The notes beneath the pieces were generated by a model. It was not told the DNA's origin. It did no database searches and saw only the letters and a list, made by a program, of their open reading frames with translations. Positions 8,853 to 18,048 of a stretch of 64,000 bases of DNA are shown here, piece after piece. The DNA comes from Pseudooceanicola atlanticus (lineage in GTDB: Bacteria; Pseudomonadota; Alphaproteobacteria; Rhodobacterales; Rhodobacteraceae): NCBI RefSeq assembly GCF_000768315.1, contig NZ_AQQX01000002.1, forward strand, positions 712,539 through 776,538, in the 5' to 3' direction. Both the position numbers and the translations under genes were made by a program. How positions within the stretch are numbered: position 1 is the stretch's first letter; each line of letters opens with the position of its first letter.

Positions 8853-9869
8853 TCAAAGTCTATAGACCCGCTGCGCCGTGTCGTGGAACAACGCCGCCTT
8901 CTCGGTCTCCGACGCGCCAGACGCCAGGCGCTTGAAGGCATTCCAGACCACCGGATAGGCGCAGGACCCCTTGTCGACCGGGAAATTGCTTTCGAACATG
9001 CAACGCTCCGGCCCGAACAACTCGATCGTCGTCTCGATATAGGGGCGCCACAGCCGCGAAAGCTCTCCAGACGACGGCGGCAGAGGTTCGCGGTTCAGGT
9101 CGAACCCGTTCACGTCCATCGCCAGACCGCCCAGCTTCACATGGGCATTCGGACAGGTCGCCAGATCGGTCATCGACGCCTTCCAATCGGCGAACACCTC
9201 GTCCCGGTGGCCACGATAGGGCCCGATGCCCAGCGGCCCGCCGACGTGATCCAGGATCATCGTCGTTTCGGGGAAGGCACGGGCGAGGTCGGCGAAATCC
9301 GGGATCTGCGGATGATAGAGCCACCCGTCGAAGGTCAGCCCCGCAGGCTGCAACCGGGCAAAGCCCGCGCGGAAGGTTTCGTCGTACATCTGCCGCAGGG
9401 GCGCATTGGGCACGGCGCCGGAAAACGCCTCCCCGCCCGAGGCGGTGATATGGCGGATGCCGCGCAGACGGCCCTTGGCGGCGGCTTCGTGCGCTTCCAG
9501 CACGCGGTCCACATCCGCGCCCAGCATCAGGTCCGCGTGGGCGACGATCCCGGCCACGGCACCAATATCGGGGCGTTTCTCGGCGGCCTCTTCGGCGATA
9601 GACACCGCAAACTCCGTCTCGCCCACCGGCATCATCTCTTTCGGGCCGTCCGTGCGATAGCCATAGCGGCACTGGATGAAGACCGATTGGCGGATATTGT
9701 GGCCAGATGTCAGATCGCCCAGCAATTCATCGGTGTAATACGGTCCAAGACGATCCCACAGGTGGTGATGCGGATCGATGATCGGCAGATCGGGCTCCAG
9801 GATCTCCTCGCTGAGCTTCGCCAGCCAGGCCTCGTCCGTCATGATATGCGTCGTCGCTTCGTAAGTCAT
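8853..9869 (-). CDS. Amidohydrolase of the lactonase/LigI type (COG3618)
   Basis: This 338-residue protein belongs to the amidohydrolase_2 family (TIM barrel) that includes L-fuconolactonase and 2-pyrone-4,6-dicarboxylate lactonase. The family start LPIIDPHHHLWDR is near residue 30, DHVGGP marks a mid-barrel strand, and the end has MFESNFPVDKGS with the conserved NFPVD aspartate. I place the start at the ATG at 9869 because GGGAGG lies 7 bases upstream; the frame stays open further 5-prime without a good ribosome site. The likely reaction is hydrolysis of a sugar lactone or related ester, but no neighbour fixes the substrate. It stands alone between motB and a divergent epimerase. Confidence 0.75.
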   Translation of the reverse strand: MTYEATTHIMTDEAWLAKLSEEILEPDLPIIDPHHHLWDRLGPYYTDELLGDLTSGHNIRQSVFIQCRYGYRTDGPKEMMPVGETEFAVSIAEEAAEKRPDIGAVAGIVAHADLMLGADVDRVLEAHEAAAKGRLRGIRHITASGGEAFSGAVPNAPLRQMYDETFRAGFARLQPAGLTFDGWLYHPQIPDFADLARAFPETTMILDHVGGPLGIGPYRGHRDEVFADWKASMTDLATCPNAHVKLGGLAMDVNGFDLNREPLPPSSGELSRLWRPYIETTIELFGPERCMFESNFPVDKGSCAYPVVWNAFKRLASGASETEKAALFHDTAQRVYRL

Positions 9870-10015
9870 CGTCAGTCCTCCCTGCCCGGGAAGATAGCGA
9901 ATGATCCGTTTTGCGAAAGTATATTCCGTAATGCGGACCATTGCGACGGTGCAAAGGCCTTTATGCAGGACCCGCCGCAATGCTAGGACGGATCAAGGGT
10001 ATCTGAGAGAGTGAC

Positions 10016-10861
10016 ATGACACGGGCCTTGGTATTGGGCAGCACGGGGCGGCTGGGGCGGATCATGAGGCGTGTCTGGGCGACACCGCCCGACGCGTTCT
10101 CGGCGCTGCACTGGATCGCACGGAAACCCGAACCGGGGGTGACCGCCTGGCAGCCGGGCGACCCGACCGGTGCCCTGCCCCGTGCCGACGTCATCATCGC
10201 GCTCTGGGGTGTGACGGCGGGCGACGAGGATACGCTTGCCCTGAATTCCACCCTCGCCACAACGGCGATGGACCTGGCGCTCGATCTCGGCGCCTCCCGC
10301 GTGCTGCATTGTTCCAGCGCGGCGGTCTATCCCGGGACCTCCGACCCGCTGGAGGAAACCGACGACACCGATCCGCCCCGCCCCTACGGCGCCGCCAAGC
10401 TGGCGATGGAGGAAGCGGTGCAGGCCTGGGTCCAAGACCACCCGAACGGGCCGATGACCTGCCTGATGCGGCTCGCCAATGTCGCCGGCGCCGACAGCCT
10501 GTTCGCCAGTCTCGACCGCGGGGGTCCGGTCACGCTCGACCAGTTCGCCGACGATCATGGGCCACAGCGCAGCTACCTTGCCCCGCAGGATTTCGCCCGC
10601 GCCCTAATCGACCTCTCGACCTGCCCGGATCGCTATTTCCCGCCCGTGGTCAACCTCGCCGGCCCGCGCCCCGTCGCGATGGAGGCGATCGTGCGCGCCG
10701 CAGAACGCCAGGTGATCTGGCAACCCGCCCCGGACAACGCACTGCAATGCGTGTCGCTCGATACCGGGCGGATCACTCGGCTCAGCGGTGAACTCGTCGC
10801 CAGTTCGGATGCCGGCAGCCTTGTCGCCAACTGGCGGGATTGGGGCGAGACGCGACAATGA
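10016..10861 (+). CDS. NAD(P)-dependent epimerase/dehydratase family protein
   Basis: The 281-residue product is a short extended-SDR enzyme. The N-terminus has the Rossmann glycine motif LGSTGRLGRI, the middle has VLHCSSAAVYPG with the family serine, and RPYGAAKLAMEE supplies the YxxxK catalytic pair. Such enzymes act on nucleotide sugars. Its stop overlaps the start of a sugar-phosphate transferase (ATGA), and a WbpM-like dehydratase follows, so a role in making a surface polysaccharide precursor is likely. The exact substrate cannot be read from the sequence. Confidence 0.72.
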   Translation: MTRALVLGSTGRLGRIMRRVWATPPDAFSALHWIARKPEPGVTAWQPGDPTGALPRADVIIALWGVTAGDEDTLALNSTLATTAMDLALDLGASRVLHCSSAAVYPGTSDPLEETDDTDPPRPYGAAKLAMEEAVQAWVQDHPNGPMTCLMRLANVAGADSLFASLDRGGPVTLDQFADDHGPQRSYLAPQDFARALIDLSTCPDRYFPPVVNLAGPRPVAMEAIVRAAERQVIWQPAPDNALQCVSLDTGRITRLSGELVASSDAGSLVANWRDWGETRQ

Positions 10862-11493
10862 CATTTCTCAAACGGGTGATGGACCTGATCTGCGTGGCCC
10901 TCTTCGCGCTCACGCTCTGGCCATTCTTCATCTGGGTCAGCCTGCTGATCCTGATCCGCGATGGCCGCCCGATCTTCTTCGTGTCCGAACGGATGAACGG
11001 GCCCGACAGCGCCTTCGGCCTCATCAAGTTCCGCACCATGCGCCACGATCCCGCGGATGCCGGTGTTTCGGGCGGGGACAAGGTCCACCGCATCACACGC
11101 ACGGGCCGCTACCTGCGTCGCAACCGCCTGGACGAGATCCCGCAACTCTGGAACGTGCTCCGCGGAGACATAAGCTTTGTCGGCCCCCGCCCGCCCCTGC
11201 GCCGCTATGTCGAGATGTTTCCCGATCTCTACGACCAGGTCCTAAAATCCCGCCCCGGCATCACCGGGCTCGCCACCCGCGTCTATCACCGGCACGAGGA
11301 ACTGATCCTGGCCCGCTGCAACACCGCCGCGGAAACCGAGGCCGCCTATATCCGCCGCTGCGTTCCGGCCAAGGCACAACTGGACCTGATCTACCAGGAA
11401 AGGCGCACGATCTGCTTCGACATCTGGCTGATGTTTTCGACCGTGATCCGCCGCATGCCGGTGCGCTACAAACCCGGTCGTACAGGCAGATGA
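10858..11493 (+). CDS. Bacterial sugar transferase (undecaprenyl-phosphate initiating glycosyl-1-phosphate transferase)
   Basis: Enzymes of this family (PglC/WcaJ type) move a sugar-1-phosphate onto undecaprenyl phosphate and so start a surface glycan. The 211-residue protein has one N-terminal hydrophobic stretch and then the catalytic domain, with FFVSERMNGPDSAFGLIKF, FRTM, TRTGRYLRRNRLDEIPQLWNVLRGD and SFVGPRPPL, all hallmarks of the family. It lacks the extra N-terminal spans of WcaJ and resembles the minimal PglC form. Its ATG overlaps the preceding epimerase stop. No other glycosyltransferase, flippase or polymerase is nearby, so the pathway is completed elsewhere. Confidence 0.9.
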   Translation: MTFLKRVMDLICVALFALTLWPFFIWVSLLILIRDGRPIFFVSERMNGPDSAFGLIKFRTMRHDPADAGVSGGDKVHRITRTGRYLRRNRLDEIPQLWNVLRGDISFVGPRPPLRRYVEMFPDLYDQVLKSRPGITGLATRVYHRHEELILARCNTAAETEAAYIRRCVPAKAQLDLIYQERRTICFDIWLMFSTVIRRMPVRYKPGRTGR

Positions 11494-11678
11494 ACGCCGA
11501 TCCGGGACAACAGACTTGCCCAAAACGATTTTTTGAACCAAAACATAGGCATTGAAGATGTGCCTTCACTGGCAAATTACTGTGAAAGGATCCGACGCAT
11601 CGTTCTGAACATGCTTCCTGAACCTTCGGGATCATCGGAACGATTCGATGGCTGCTTGCCTCGGACGGAGCCGAATTG

Positions 11679-13553
11679 ATGCTGTACAAGATTGCGACGA
11701 CGATCAGTCATCGGAAGAAGCAGGCGATCCTGCTTTTCCTGGATCTGTCATTGGTCGTCGTGGCCTTCTTCGGCAGCGAAGCGCTCCTCAGCAGTGCAGC
11801 CTCCACGCCTTTCGCCCCTTTCGCGCGCCTTGAATTCCTGATCGCCGGCTTCTGTGCCGCTGCGGCCTCGATCCTGCATCTGGGCCTGCACCGGATGAAG
11901 CTGAACGCCTACGAGGCGCAGGGCATGACCGATACGGTGCTGGTCGCCGGTGCGGTCGGCGCAGCCTGCGGGCTGACCAACTTCGTCGCCGAAACGCCCA
12001 TGCGCTTCGCCGAGATCCTGGTCGTTAGCGCCTCCTACCTGATCCTCATGATGGCGTCGCGCCTGATGCTTCTGCGGCTGGTCCGCTGGATCTGGAGCAC
12101 CGGATCGGCCGAAACCCGGGTGCTGATCTACGGCGCCGGGCAGACCGGCCGTCAGCTGGCCGCCGCGCTCGCCACGGATACCGCGGTCTTCCCGGTCGCC
12201 TTTGTCGATGACAACCCGCGCCTGCAAAGCCTGACCATCGCCGGACTGCGGGTGCATTCGCCCGTGCAGATCGCCGAACTGGTCGAACGCAATGGCGTCG
12301 ACCGGATCGTGCTGGCCATGCCGTCCGTCGGGCGTCACGCCCAGATGCGCATCCAGCGAAAGCTTCAGGATATCGGCTGCGAGGTGCAATCGCTGCCCTC
12401 CTTCGCCGACCTTGTGGCCGAAGGCGGCGAATCCAGCCGCAAGCCTGCCATCGACCTGGCCGGCCTCATGGGCCGCAACCGCCTGGAAGAAGAACTTCCG
12501 GGCGTGTCAGAGGCCTATGTCGATCGCTCGATCCTCGTCACTGGCGCCGGTGGCTCCATCGGGTCGGAGCTTTGCCGCCAGCTGACGCTCTGCGATCCGG
12601 CCAAGATCGTGCTGATCGACCACAGCGAACTGGCGCTCTACAACATCCTCAAGGAACTCAAGGATATCGCGCCGAACCTGCCGGTCGTGCCGATCCTCGG
12701 CTCCGTCTGCCAGGCGGAACTGGTGCGCGACGTGCTTTCGCAGCACGACATCGACATCGTCCTGCACGCCGCCGCCTACAAGCATGTGCCGCTGGTGCAG
12801 ATGAACGCCATCGAAGGCGTGCGCAACAACGTCCTCGGTACCAAGACCGTGGCCGAGGAATCGGGCCGCGCCGGGGTCGAACGCTTCATCCTCGTGTCGT
12901 CGGACAAGGCCGTGCGCCCGACCTCGATCATGGGCGCGACCAAGCGGATGGCCGAACAGGTGGTCCAGGACCTTGCGACGCGGTCCAAACACACCCGGTT
13001 CTCGATGGTGCGCTTCGGCAATGTCATGGGCTCCTCCGGTTCGGTGATCCCGTTGTTCGAGGAACAGATCTCCCGCGGTGGTCCCGTCACCGTCACCGAT
13101 CGCCGCGTCACCCGCTTCTTCATGACCGTGTCCGAAGCCGTGCGCCTCGTCCTGCTGGCCGGATCCTTTGCCCGTGGCGGCGACGTCTTCGTACTGGATA
13201 TGGGCGAACCCGTCCCGATCCTGAACGTCGCCCGGCAGATGATCGAAGGCGCAGGCTATTCGGTGCGCGATGAAAACAACCCCGATGGCGAAATCGAGAT
13301 CCAGCTGACCGGCCTGCGCCCCGGCGAGAAGCTGCACGAAGAGCTGTTGATCGGCTCCGACATGCTGACCACCCCGCACACCAAGATCCTGCGGGCCGAC
13401 GAATCTCACCTGTCCGAGATCGAGATGGCCAAGGCGCTGAACGAATTGCGCGCCACGATCACCGACCGCGACCCCAAAAAGTGCAACGAGATCCTGCGCC
13501 GCTGGGTCGAGGTCGACCCCAAGCTGGCCGAGGTCGTGACCACCGACGCCTAA
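11679..13553 (+). CDS. WbpM/CapD-like nucleotide-sugar 4,6-dehydratase
   Basis: This 624-residue membrane protein matches the large UDP-GlcNAc 4,6-dehydratases of polysaccharide synthesis. Four hydrophobic segments lie in the first 130 residues. A CoA-binding-like Rossmann domain follows (YGAGQTGRQLA), then the catalytic extended-SDR domain with TGAGGSIGSELCRQL. The active site reads SSDKAVRPTSIMGATKRMAE, with Met418 and Lys422 in place of the usual Tyr-x3-Lys; this Met is typical of WbpM-like enzymes. I choose the ATG at 11679, with GGAG upstream, over the TTG at 11676. Its stop overlaps the end of the convergent thioesterase. Product: a 4-keto-6-deoxy sugar for a surface glycan (inferred). 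Confidence 0.9.
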   Translation: MLYKIATTISHRKKQAILLFLDLSLVVVAFFGSEALLSSAASTPFAPFARLEFLIAGFCAAAASILHLGLHRMKLNAYEAQGMTDTVLVAGAVGAACGLTNFVAETPMRFAEILVVSASYLILMMASRLMLLRLVRWIWSTGSAETRVLIYGAGQTGRQLAAALATDTAVFPVAFVDDNPRLQSLTIAGLRVHSPVQIAELVERNGVDRIVLAMPSVGRHAQMRIQRKLQDIGCEVQSLPSFADLVAEGGESSRKPAIDLAGLMGRNRLEEELPGVSEAYVDRSILVTGAGGSIGSELCRQLTLCDPAKIVLIDHSELALYNILKELKDIAPNLPVVPILGSVCQAELVRDVLSQHDIDIVLHAAAYKHVPLVQMNAIEGVRNNVLGTKTVAEESGRAGVERFILVSSDKAVRPTSIMGATKRMAEQVVQDLATRSKHTRFSMVRFGNVMGSSGSVIPLFEEQISRGGPVTVTDRRVTRFFMTVSEAVRLVLLAGSFARGGDVFVLDMGEPVPILNVARQMIEGAGYSVRDENNPDGEIEIQLTGLRPGEKLHEELLIGSDMLTTPHTKILRADESHLSEIEMAKALNELRATITDRDPKKCNEILRRWVEVDPKLAEVVTTDA

Positions 13554-13951
13554 CCGTCCTCGCGGCCCCGCGACGCGATATGGCTTGTCGTGACATCAAT
13601 CAGAACCGTTCCGTCCGCCGATGAAACCTCGGTCCGGATCACCTTGAGCGTCCGGCCCCTCCGCACGTACCGCGCCCGTGCGGTCAACGTCCCCTCCCGG
13701 ACATTGGACAACAGCTGCGCCGTCAGGTTGATCGCCAGCGGAAACCCGGCCATCCCGCCGGATGTCTGCGCACCTTGCAGGGCCAGGTTGGTGGCCGTGA
13801 CATCCGCGAACCAGATCAGCGCCCCGGCATGAACGGTGCCATAGGGGTTCATGATCCCGGCCTGCACCGGCATCGTCCCCTGCGCTTCCTCCGGCGAGAT
13901 CAGTTCGCAGTGGAACCGTATCTGCCCGGCGTAATCCTTGGTGTGTGACAT
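13550..13951 (-). CDS. PaaI-type hotdog thioesterase
   Basis: The 133-residue protein has the hotdog-fold thioesterase pattern: GIMNPYGTVHAGALIWFADV supplies the HGG-like helix with the catalytic region, and the strands around NLTAQLLSNVREGTLTARARYVRRG and LKVIRTEV follow. Enzymes of this group hydrolyse acyl- or aryl-CoA thioesters. It follows the VOC-protein gene on the same strand after 46 bases and could be the last gene of the glcB transcript. It meets the WbpM-like gene tail to tail with a 4-base overlap. The substrate is unknown. Confidence 0.8.
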   Translation of the reverse strand: MSHTKDYAGQIRFHCELISPEEAQGTMPVQAGIMNPYGTVHAGALIWFADVTATNLALQGAQTSGGMAGFPLAINLTAQLLSNVREGTLTARARYVRRGRTLKVIRTEVSSADGTVLIDVTTSHIASRGREDG

Positions 13952-13997
13952 GGTGCTCCTCCTCGATCAGAGGATGCAGCCAATTAGCGTCACTTGT

Positions 13998-14615
13998 CTA
14001 TGTCAGTCTGACAACCTGGCCGTCGATCATCAGATCGGCTGCCATGAATTGCGGGCCGGGAAAGAACCGGATGCGCGGGTCGATCAGCCGTGCGGCCAGT
14101 TGCGCCCCGATCCAGGCCGCGTCGGGATGCTGTACCGTCAGCGACAGCAGCTCCGCCTCGCCGCCCTGCATCTGCGTCGGTGGCAGAGGGTCGGCCTTCC
14201 ATTCCAGGATCGACGGCATCGCGCCATCCAGCGGCAGGTATCCGTCTTTGGGCACTGTCAGAAGCCAGCTCAGATCGCCGCGGGTCACCGGGATCGCAGG
14301 ACCCAGCAGGCCGGGCATATCCGGCAGCATCGTCGTCATGTCGCTGCACCGCAGGACCCAATGCGCCAGGTGCGGTTTCTGGACCGGCTGGTCTAGCCCG
14401 AACCAGCGCGGCCGATCCGGCGCCGGCGCATCCGGATTGACCGCGATCACCTCGAGGAAACTGTCCGCACCCAGCCGCAACAGCCGGTTATGGGTGCCCA
14501 TCAGCGGATGCTCTCCGCCCGGTCCCATTTCCAGCCCCGTCAATTCGCGCACATGGTCCACACCGGCCTCAAGGCTCGGTGCGGCCACGACAATATGATC
14601 AAGCGTAAGCGTCAT
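13998..14615 (-). CDS. VOC-superfamily glyoxalase-like protein
   Basis: This 205-residue protein starts LTLDHIVVAAPSLEAGVDHV, the first beta-alpha unit of a vicinal-oxygen-chelate (glyoxalase-like) domain with a metal-type His. EHPLMGTHNRLLRLGADSFLEVIAV continues the pattern. Members bind a metal and act on small oxygen-rich substrates, but this branch has no agreed function. Its ATG overlaps the glcG stop (ATGA), so it is translationally coupled to malate synthase G and GlcG. That suggests a link to glyoxylate or a related two-carbon compound (inference). Confidence 0.72.
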   Translation of the reverse strand: MTLTLDHIVVAAPSLEAGVDHVRELTGLEMGPGGEHPLMGTHNRLLRLGADSFLEVIAVNPDAPAPDRPRWFGLDQPVQKPHLAHWVLRCSDMTTMLPDMPGLLGPAIPVTRGDLSWLLTVPKDGYLPLDGAMPSILEWKADPLPPTQMQGGEAELLSLTVQHPDAAWIGAQLAARLIDPRIRFFPGPQFMAADLMIDGQVVRLT

Positions 14616-15037
14616 CCCAGCTTGGCAAGTACCGCATCCACCCCCGCCTGGGCAACCTCCGTGTCCTGCGCCGGAGAGCCGGAGCTGACACCTATCCCCC
14701 CGATACAGGCCCCGTCCAGGATCACCGGCAGGCCACCGCCCACCACCATCAGCCGCCCGCCGATGGCCGAGGCGATGCCATAGGCCGGCGCGCCGGGCTG
14801 GCTGGCCTCGCCATATTCATGCGTCGCCTTCTTCGCGCCGGAGGCGGTATAGCTCTTGTCGATCGCGATGGTCGTGGACGTCACCTTGCCCCCGTCCATC
14901 CGCTCGAAGGCGACAAGGTTCCCGGCATCGTCGGTGATCGCGATGCACATCGGCACGCCGATCTCGACCGCCTTGGCCTTCGCGGCCTCCAGCATCACGC
15001 GGGCATCGTCCAGATCCAGCCTGTTCACCGAAATCAT
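14612..15037 (-). CDS. glcG: GlcG/HbpS-family protein
   Basis: The 141-residue product is a single GlcG/HbpS domain: [23 protein letters not shown] near residues 28-50, then [11 protein letters not shown], and the glycine-rich [18 protein letters not shown] region. In Escherichia coli glcG lies in the glycolate operon beside glcB, and here it overlaps glcB by four bases. This is the same pairing in a distant bacterium. The biochemical role is unsettled; some relatives bind haem or act as sensor accessory proteins. The symbol is given on family and context. Confidence 0.82.
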   Translation of the reverse strand: MISVNRLDLDDARVMLEAAKAKAVEIGVPMCIAITDDAGNLVAFERMDGGKVTSTTIAIDKSYTASGAKKATHEYGEASQPGAPAYGIASAIGGRLMVVGGGLPVILDGACIGGIGVSSGSPAQDTEVAQAGVDAVLAKLG

Positions 15038-17187
15038 GCGTAAACCTCCTTCGCCTTGCGCCGGGCGGCATGCAGCACCGGCTCGGTATAGCCCGAGGGC
15101 TGCGCCACCCCGGTAAAGATCAGATCCCGTGCCGCCTGGAAAGCCGGCCCATCGGGATTGTCGACCAGCGGCCGATAGGCCGGATCACCCGCGTTCTGGG
15201 CGTCCACCTTCGCCGCCATGCGCATCAGCGCAGCTTCAACCTCGTCGCGGGTGATCAACCCGTGTTCCAGCCAGTTCGCCAGGTATTGCGAGGAAATCCG
15301 CAGCGTCGCGCGATCCTCCATCAGGCCCACATCGTTGATGTCCGGAACCTTCGAACACCCGACGCCCTGATCGACCCAGCGGACCACGTAGCCCAGGATC
15401 CCCTGGCAATTGTTGTCCAGGTCGCGGCGTACCTCGTCCTCGGTCAGGTTGCGCCCGGACAGGACGGGCGGGGTCAGCAGATCGCCCAGATCGGCGCGCT
15501 CCCGGCTCATCAAAGCATCCTGGCGCGCGGCCACGTCGATCTGGTGATAATGGGTGGCGTGCAGCGTTGCGGCGGTCGGCGACGGCACCCAGGCGGTGTT
15601 GGCCCCGGCAGTCGGGTGGTTCGTCTTCGCCTCCAGCATCTCGGCCATGCGGTCGGGCTTGGCCCACATCCCCTTGCCGATCTGCCCCTTGCCCCGCAGG
15701 CCAAGCGCCAGCCCCGCATCGACATTGCCGTCCTCATAGGCCTTCAGCCAGACAGAGCCCGCCATTTCCCCCTTGGGAATGAACGGCCCCATCTGCATCG
15801 AGGTATGGATCTCGTCGCCGGTACGATCCAGGAAGCCGGTGTTGATGAAAACCAGCCGGTCCTTCACCGCCCGCATGCATTCGCGCAGGTTGGCCGAGGT
15901 GCGGCGCTCTTCGTCCATCACGCCCAGTTTCACGGTGTTCAGCGGCAGGCCCAGGATCTCCTCCACCCGCGCATACATCGTATCGGCAAAAGCGACCTCT
16001 TCGGGGCCGTGCATCTTGGGCTTCACCACGTAGACCGACCCGGCGCGCGAATTGCGCGGGCCTTCGGTCTTTTGCAGGTCATGCATGGCGCAGGCGACGG
16101 TCACCAGCGCATCCAGCATCCCCTCGGGCGTTTCCTCGCCCTCGAACATCACCGCGTCAGTGGTCATCAGGTGGCCCACGTTCCGCACCAACAGCAGGGC
16201 ACGACCCGGCAGGGTCAGGCTCGACCCGTCCGGCGCGGTCAGCACCTTGTCGCTATTCAGCGCGCGGGTCATCTGCTGGCCGCCCTTCTCGAAGGTCTCG
16301 GTCAGCCCGCCGGTCATCAGGCCCAGCCAATTGGCATAGACCTCGGTCTTGTCGGCGGCATCCACGGCGGCGACGCTGTCCTCGCAATCCTGGATCGCGG
16401 TCAGGGCCGATTCCAGCACGACGTCCTTCAGCCCGGCGGCCGAGTCCCTGCCCACGGGATGCGACGGGTCGATCAACAGCTCGATATGCAGCCCGTTGTG
16501 GCGCAGCATGTAGGACGCGGTATCACCGTCCTCCGTGTAGCCCACGAAAACGGAGGGGTCGACAAAGCCATGAGCCTTGTCCCCGACCTTCGCGACCAGC
16601 GCAGCACCGTCCCGCTGATAGGCGGTGACATCTGCATGGGACGCGCCATCCAGCGGCACGGCACCGTCCAGGAACTCCGCGGCCCAGGCCACGGCCTGCG
16701 CCCCGCGCTTGGGGTCATACCCCTTGCCCTCGGGCGCACCGGGCAGCGCATCGGTGCCATAGAGCGCGTCATACAAGGATCCCCACCGGGCATTCGCCGC
16801 GTTCAGCGCGAACCGCGCATTCATCACCGGCACGACCAGCTGCGGCCCGGCAATCGTCGCGATCTCGGGGTCGACATTCTCGGTCCCGATCTCGAAATCC
16901 GGGCCCTCGGGCACCAGGTACCCGATCTCTTCCAGGAAGGCGCGATAGGCGGCGGCATCCCAATCCTGACCCTTGCGCTCGGCCAGCCAGGTGTCGATCT
17001 GCGCCTGCAGGCTGTCGCGCTTGTCCAGCAGCCGCAGATTTTCCGGCACCAGGTCCTTCAGCATCACGGCATAGCCTTCCCAGAAGGCCTTGGCCTCCAC
17101 CCCGGTGCCGGGCAGGATCCGCGTCTCGACCAGCTCTGCCAGTTCCGCGGCGACCTGCAGGCCGGCCCGTTCCACATATTCCGTCAT
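15034..17187 (-). CDS. glcB: Malate synthase G
   Basis: Malate synthase G condenses glyoxylate with acetyl-CoA to malate. The 717-residue length is the normal size of the G isoform and much longer than form A. Family landmarks include [19 protein letters not shown], the acetyl-CoA loop [16 protein letters not shown] and the block [23 protein letters not shown]. There is no isocitrate lyase gene in the window, so the glyoxylate may come from glycolate, ureides or amino acids rather than from the glyoxylate shunt. It heads an operon with glcG and a VOC gene and is divergent from an IclR regulator across a 105-base gap with a palindrome. Confidence 0.97.
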   Translation of the reverse strand: MTEYVERAGLQVAAELAELVETRILPGTGVEAKAFWEGYAVMLKDLVPENLRLLDKRDSLQAQIDTWLAERKGQDWDAAAYRAFLEEIGYLVPEGPDFEIGTENVDPEIATIAGPQLVVPVMNARFALNAANARWGSLYDALYGTDALPGAPEGKGYDPKRGAQAVAWAAEFLDGAVPLDGASHADVTAYQRDGAALVAKVGDKAHGFVDPSVFVGYTEDGDTASYMLRHNGLHIELLIDPSHPVGRDSAAGLKDVVLESALTAIQDCEDSVAAVDAADKTEVYANWLGLMTGGLTETFEKGGQQMTRALNSDKVLTAPDGSSLTLPGRALLLVRNVGHLMTTDAVMFEGEETPEGMLDALVTVACAMHDLQKTEGPRNSRAGSVYVVKPKMHGPEEVAFADTMYARVEEILGLPLNTVKLGVMDEERRTSANLRECMRAVKDRLVFINTGFLDRTGDEIHTSMQMGPFIPKGEMAGSVWLKAYEDGNVDAGLALGLRGKGQIGKGMWAKPDRMAEMLEAKTNHPTAGANTAWVPSPTAATLHATHYHQIDVAARQDALMSRERADLGDLLTPPVLSGRNLTEDEVRRDLDNNCQGILGYVVRWVDQGVGCSKVPDINDVGLMEDRATLRISSQYLANWLEHGLITRDEVEAALMRMAAKVDAQNAGDPAYRPLVDNPDGPAFQAARDLIFTGVAQPSGYTEPVLHAARRKAKEVYA

Positions 17188-17254
17188 GTCACGACTCCTC
17201 TTGTTGCGCGGACCCTAGCGCGTTGCGTCGGCAAAAGCGTGACCCCCGTCGCAC

Positions 17255-17273
17255 TTTTCCATATCGTGGAAAA
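17255..17273. promoter_or_regulatory. Palindrome between glcB and the IclR gene (putative operator)
   Basis: TTTTCCA, five bases, TGGAAAA is a perfect 7-base inverted repeat in the divergent promoter region, 19 bases before the IclR start codon and 67 bases before the glcB start. IclR-family sites are often palindromes with TTCCA/TGGAA arms. The position suits repression of both genes, which is inferred. Confidence 0.6.
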
Positions 17274-17292
17274 CATATCCCGAGAGGTCCCC

Positions 17293-18048
17293 ATGACAAC
17301 TGCCGTTCAATCCGTCGACCGCGCCCTGACATTGCTGGAGCTGATCGCAGCCGACCCCGAAGGCCGCCGCCTGTCCGACCTCGCCCGCGCGGCCGACCTG
17401 GCCCCGTCAACGACCCACCGGCTTCTGACAGCGCTGGAAACCCGCGGTTTCGTGCAGACCGACGCGGCCACGGGCCTGTGGCATATCGGGCGGCGCGCCC
17501 ATACGGTCGGCGCGGCCTGGGGCACGGCCAAGACCATGCTGGCCCCCGCCATGCCGCATCTGCGCCGCCTGCGCGATGCCACCCGCGAGACCGCCAATCT
17601 CGGCGTCATCGAAAAGGGCCATGTCATCACGATCGCCCAGGCCGAAAGCCGCGAGATCATGCGCGCGATCTCTCCGCCCGGGGGGCACGCGCCGATCCTG
17701 TGTTCCGGCATGGGCAAGGCGATCATCGCCACTTGGGACGACGACCAGATCGACGCGCTGATCGACCGCTACGGCCTGACCCCGGCCACCGCCCGTTCCC
17801 TGACGACGCGCGACGCGGTGCACCGCAACATCGCGATGATCCGCGACCAAGGCTTTGCCATGGATGACGAGGAATTCGTGATCGGCCTGCGCTGCGTCGC
17901 CGCCGTCGTCCGCTCTCCGTCCGGGGAAGCCGCGGCCGCCATCTCCGTTTCCGGGCTGGCTGTCCGAATGACCCCGGACAAGGTCGCCCGCTGCGCAGAG
18001 CTTGTCCGCAGCCTCGCCAGCGATCTCTCCGGCCGGGCAGAGCTCTAG
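17293..18048 (+). CDS. IclR-family transcriptional regulator
   Basis: The 251-residue protein has the IclR layout: an N-terminal winged helix-turn-helix (residues 6-65, with RLSDLARAADLAPSTTHRLL) and a C-terminal effector-binding domain (residues 80-245, with LCSGMGKAI, FAMDDEEFVIGLRCVAAVV and AAISVSG). The start ATG is preceded by GAGAGG. It is divergent from glcB, so it probably senses glyoxylate or a related metabolite and controls the glcB operon and itself through the intervening palindrome. Related IclR proteins in this order control other glyoxylate pathways, and the ligand here is not provable from sequence. Its stop overlaps the end of the convergent OmpA-fusion gene. Confidence 0.88.
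   Translation: MTTAVQSVDRALTLLELIAADPEGRRLSDLARAADLAPSTTHRLLTALETRGFVQTDAATGLWHIGRRAHTVGAAWGTAKTMLAPAMPHLRRLRDATRETANLGVIEKGHVITIAQAESREIMRAISPPGGHAPILCSGMGKAIIATWDDDQIDALIDRYGLTPATARSLTTRDAVHRNIAMIRDQGFAMDDEEFVIGLRCVAAVVRSPSGEAAAAISVSGLAVRMTPDKVARCAELVRSLASDLSGRAEL

Noticed and set aside
15070..17292. Very long plus-strand open frame running opposite glcB into the IclR gene
   Set aside because: It is the antisense of malate synthase G in high-GC DNA; only the part from 17293, with a helix-turn-helix and ribosome site, is a real gene.
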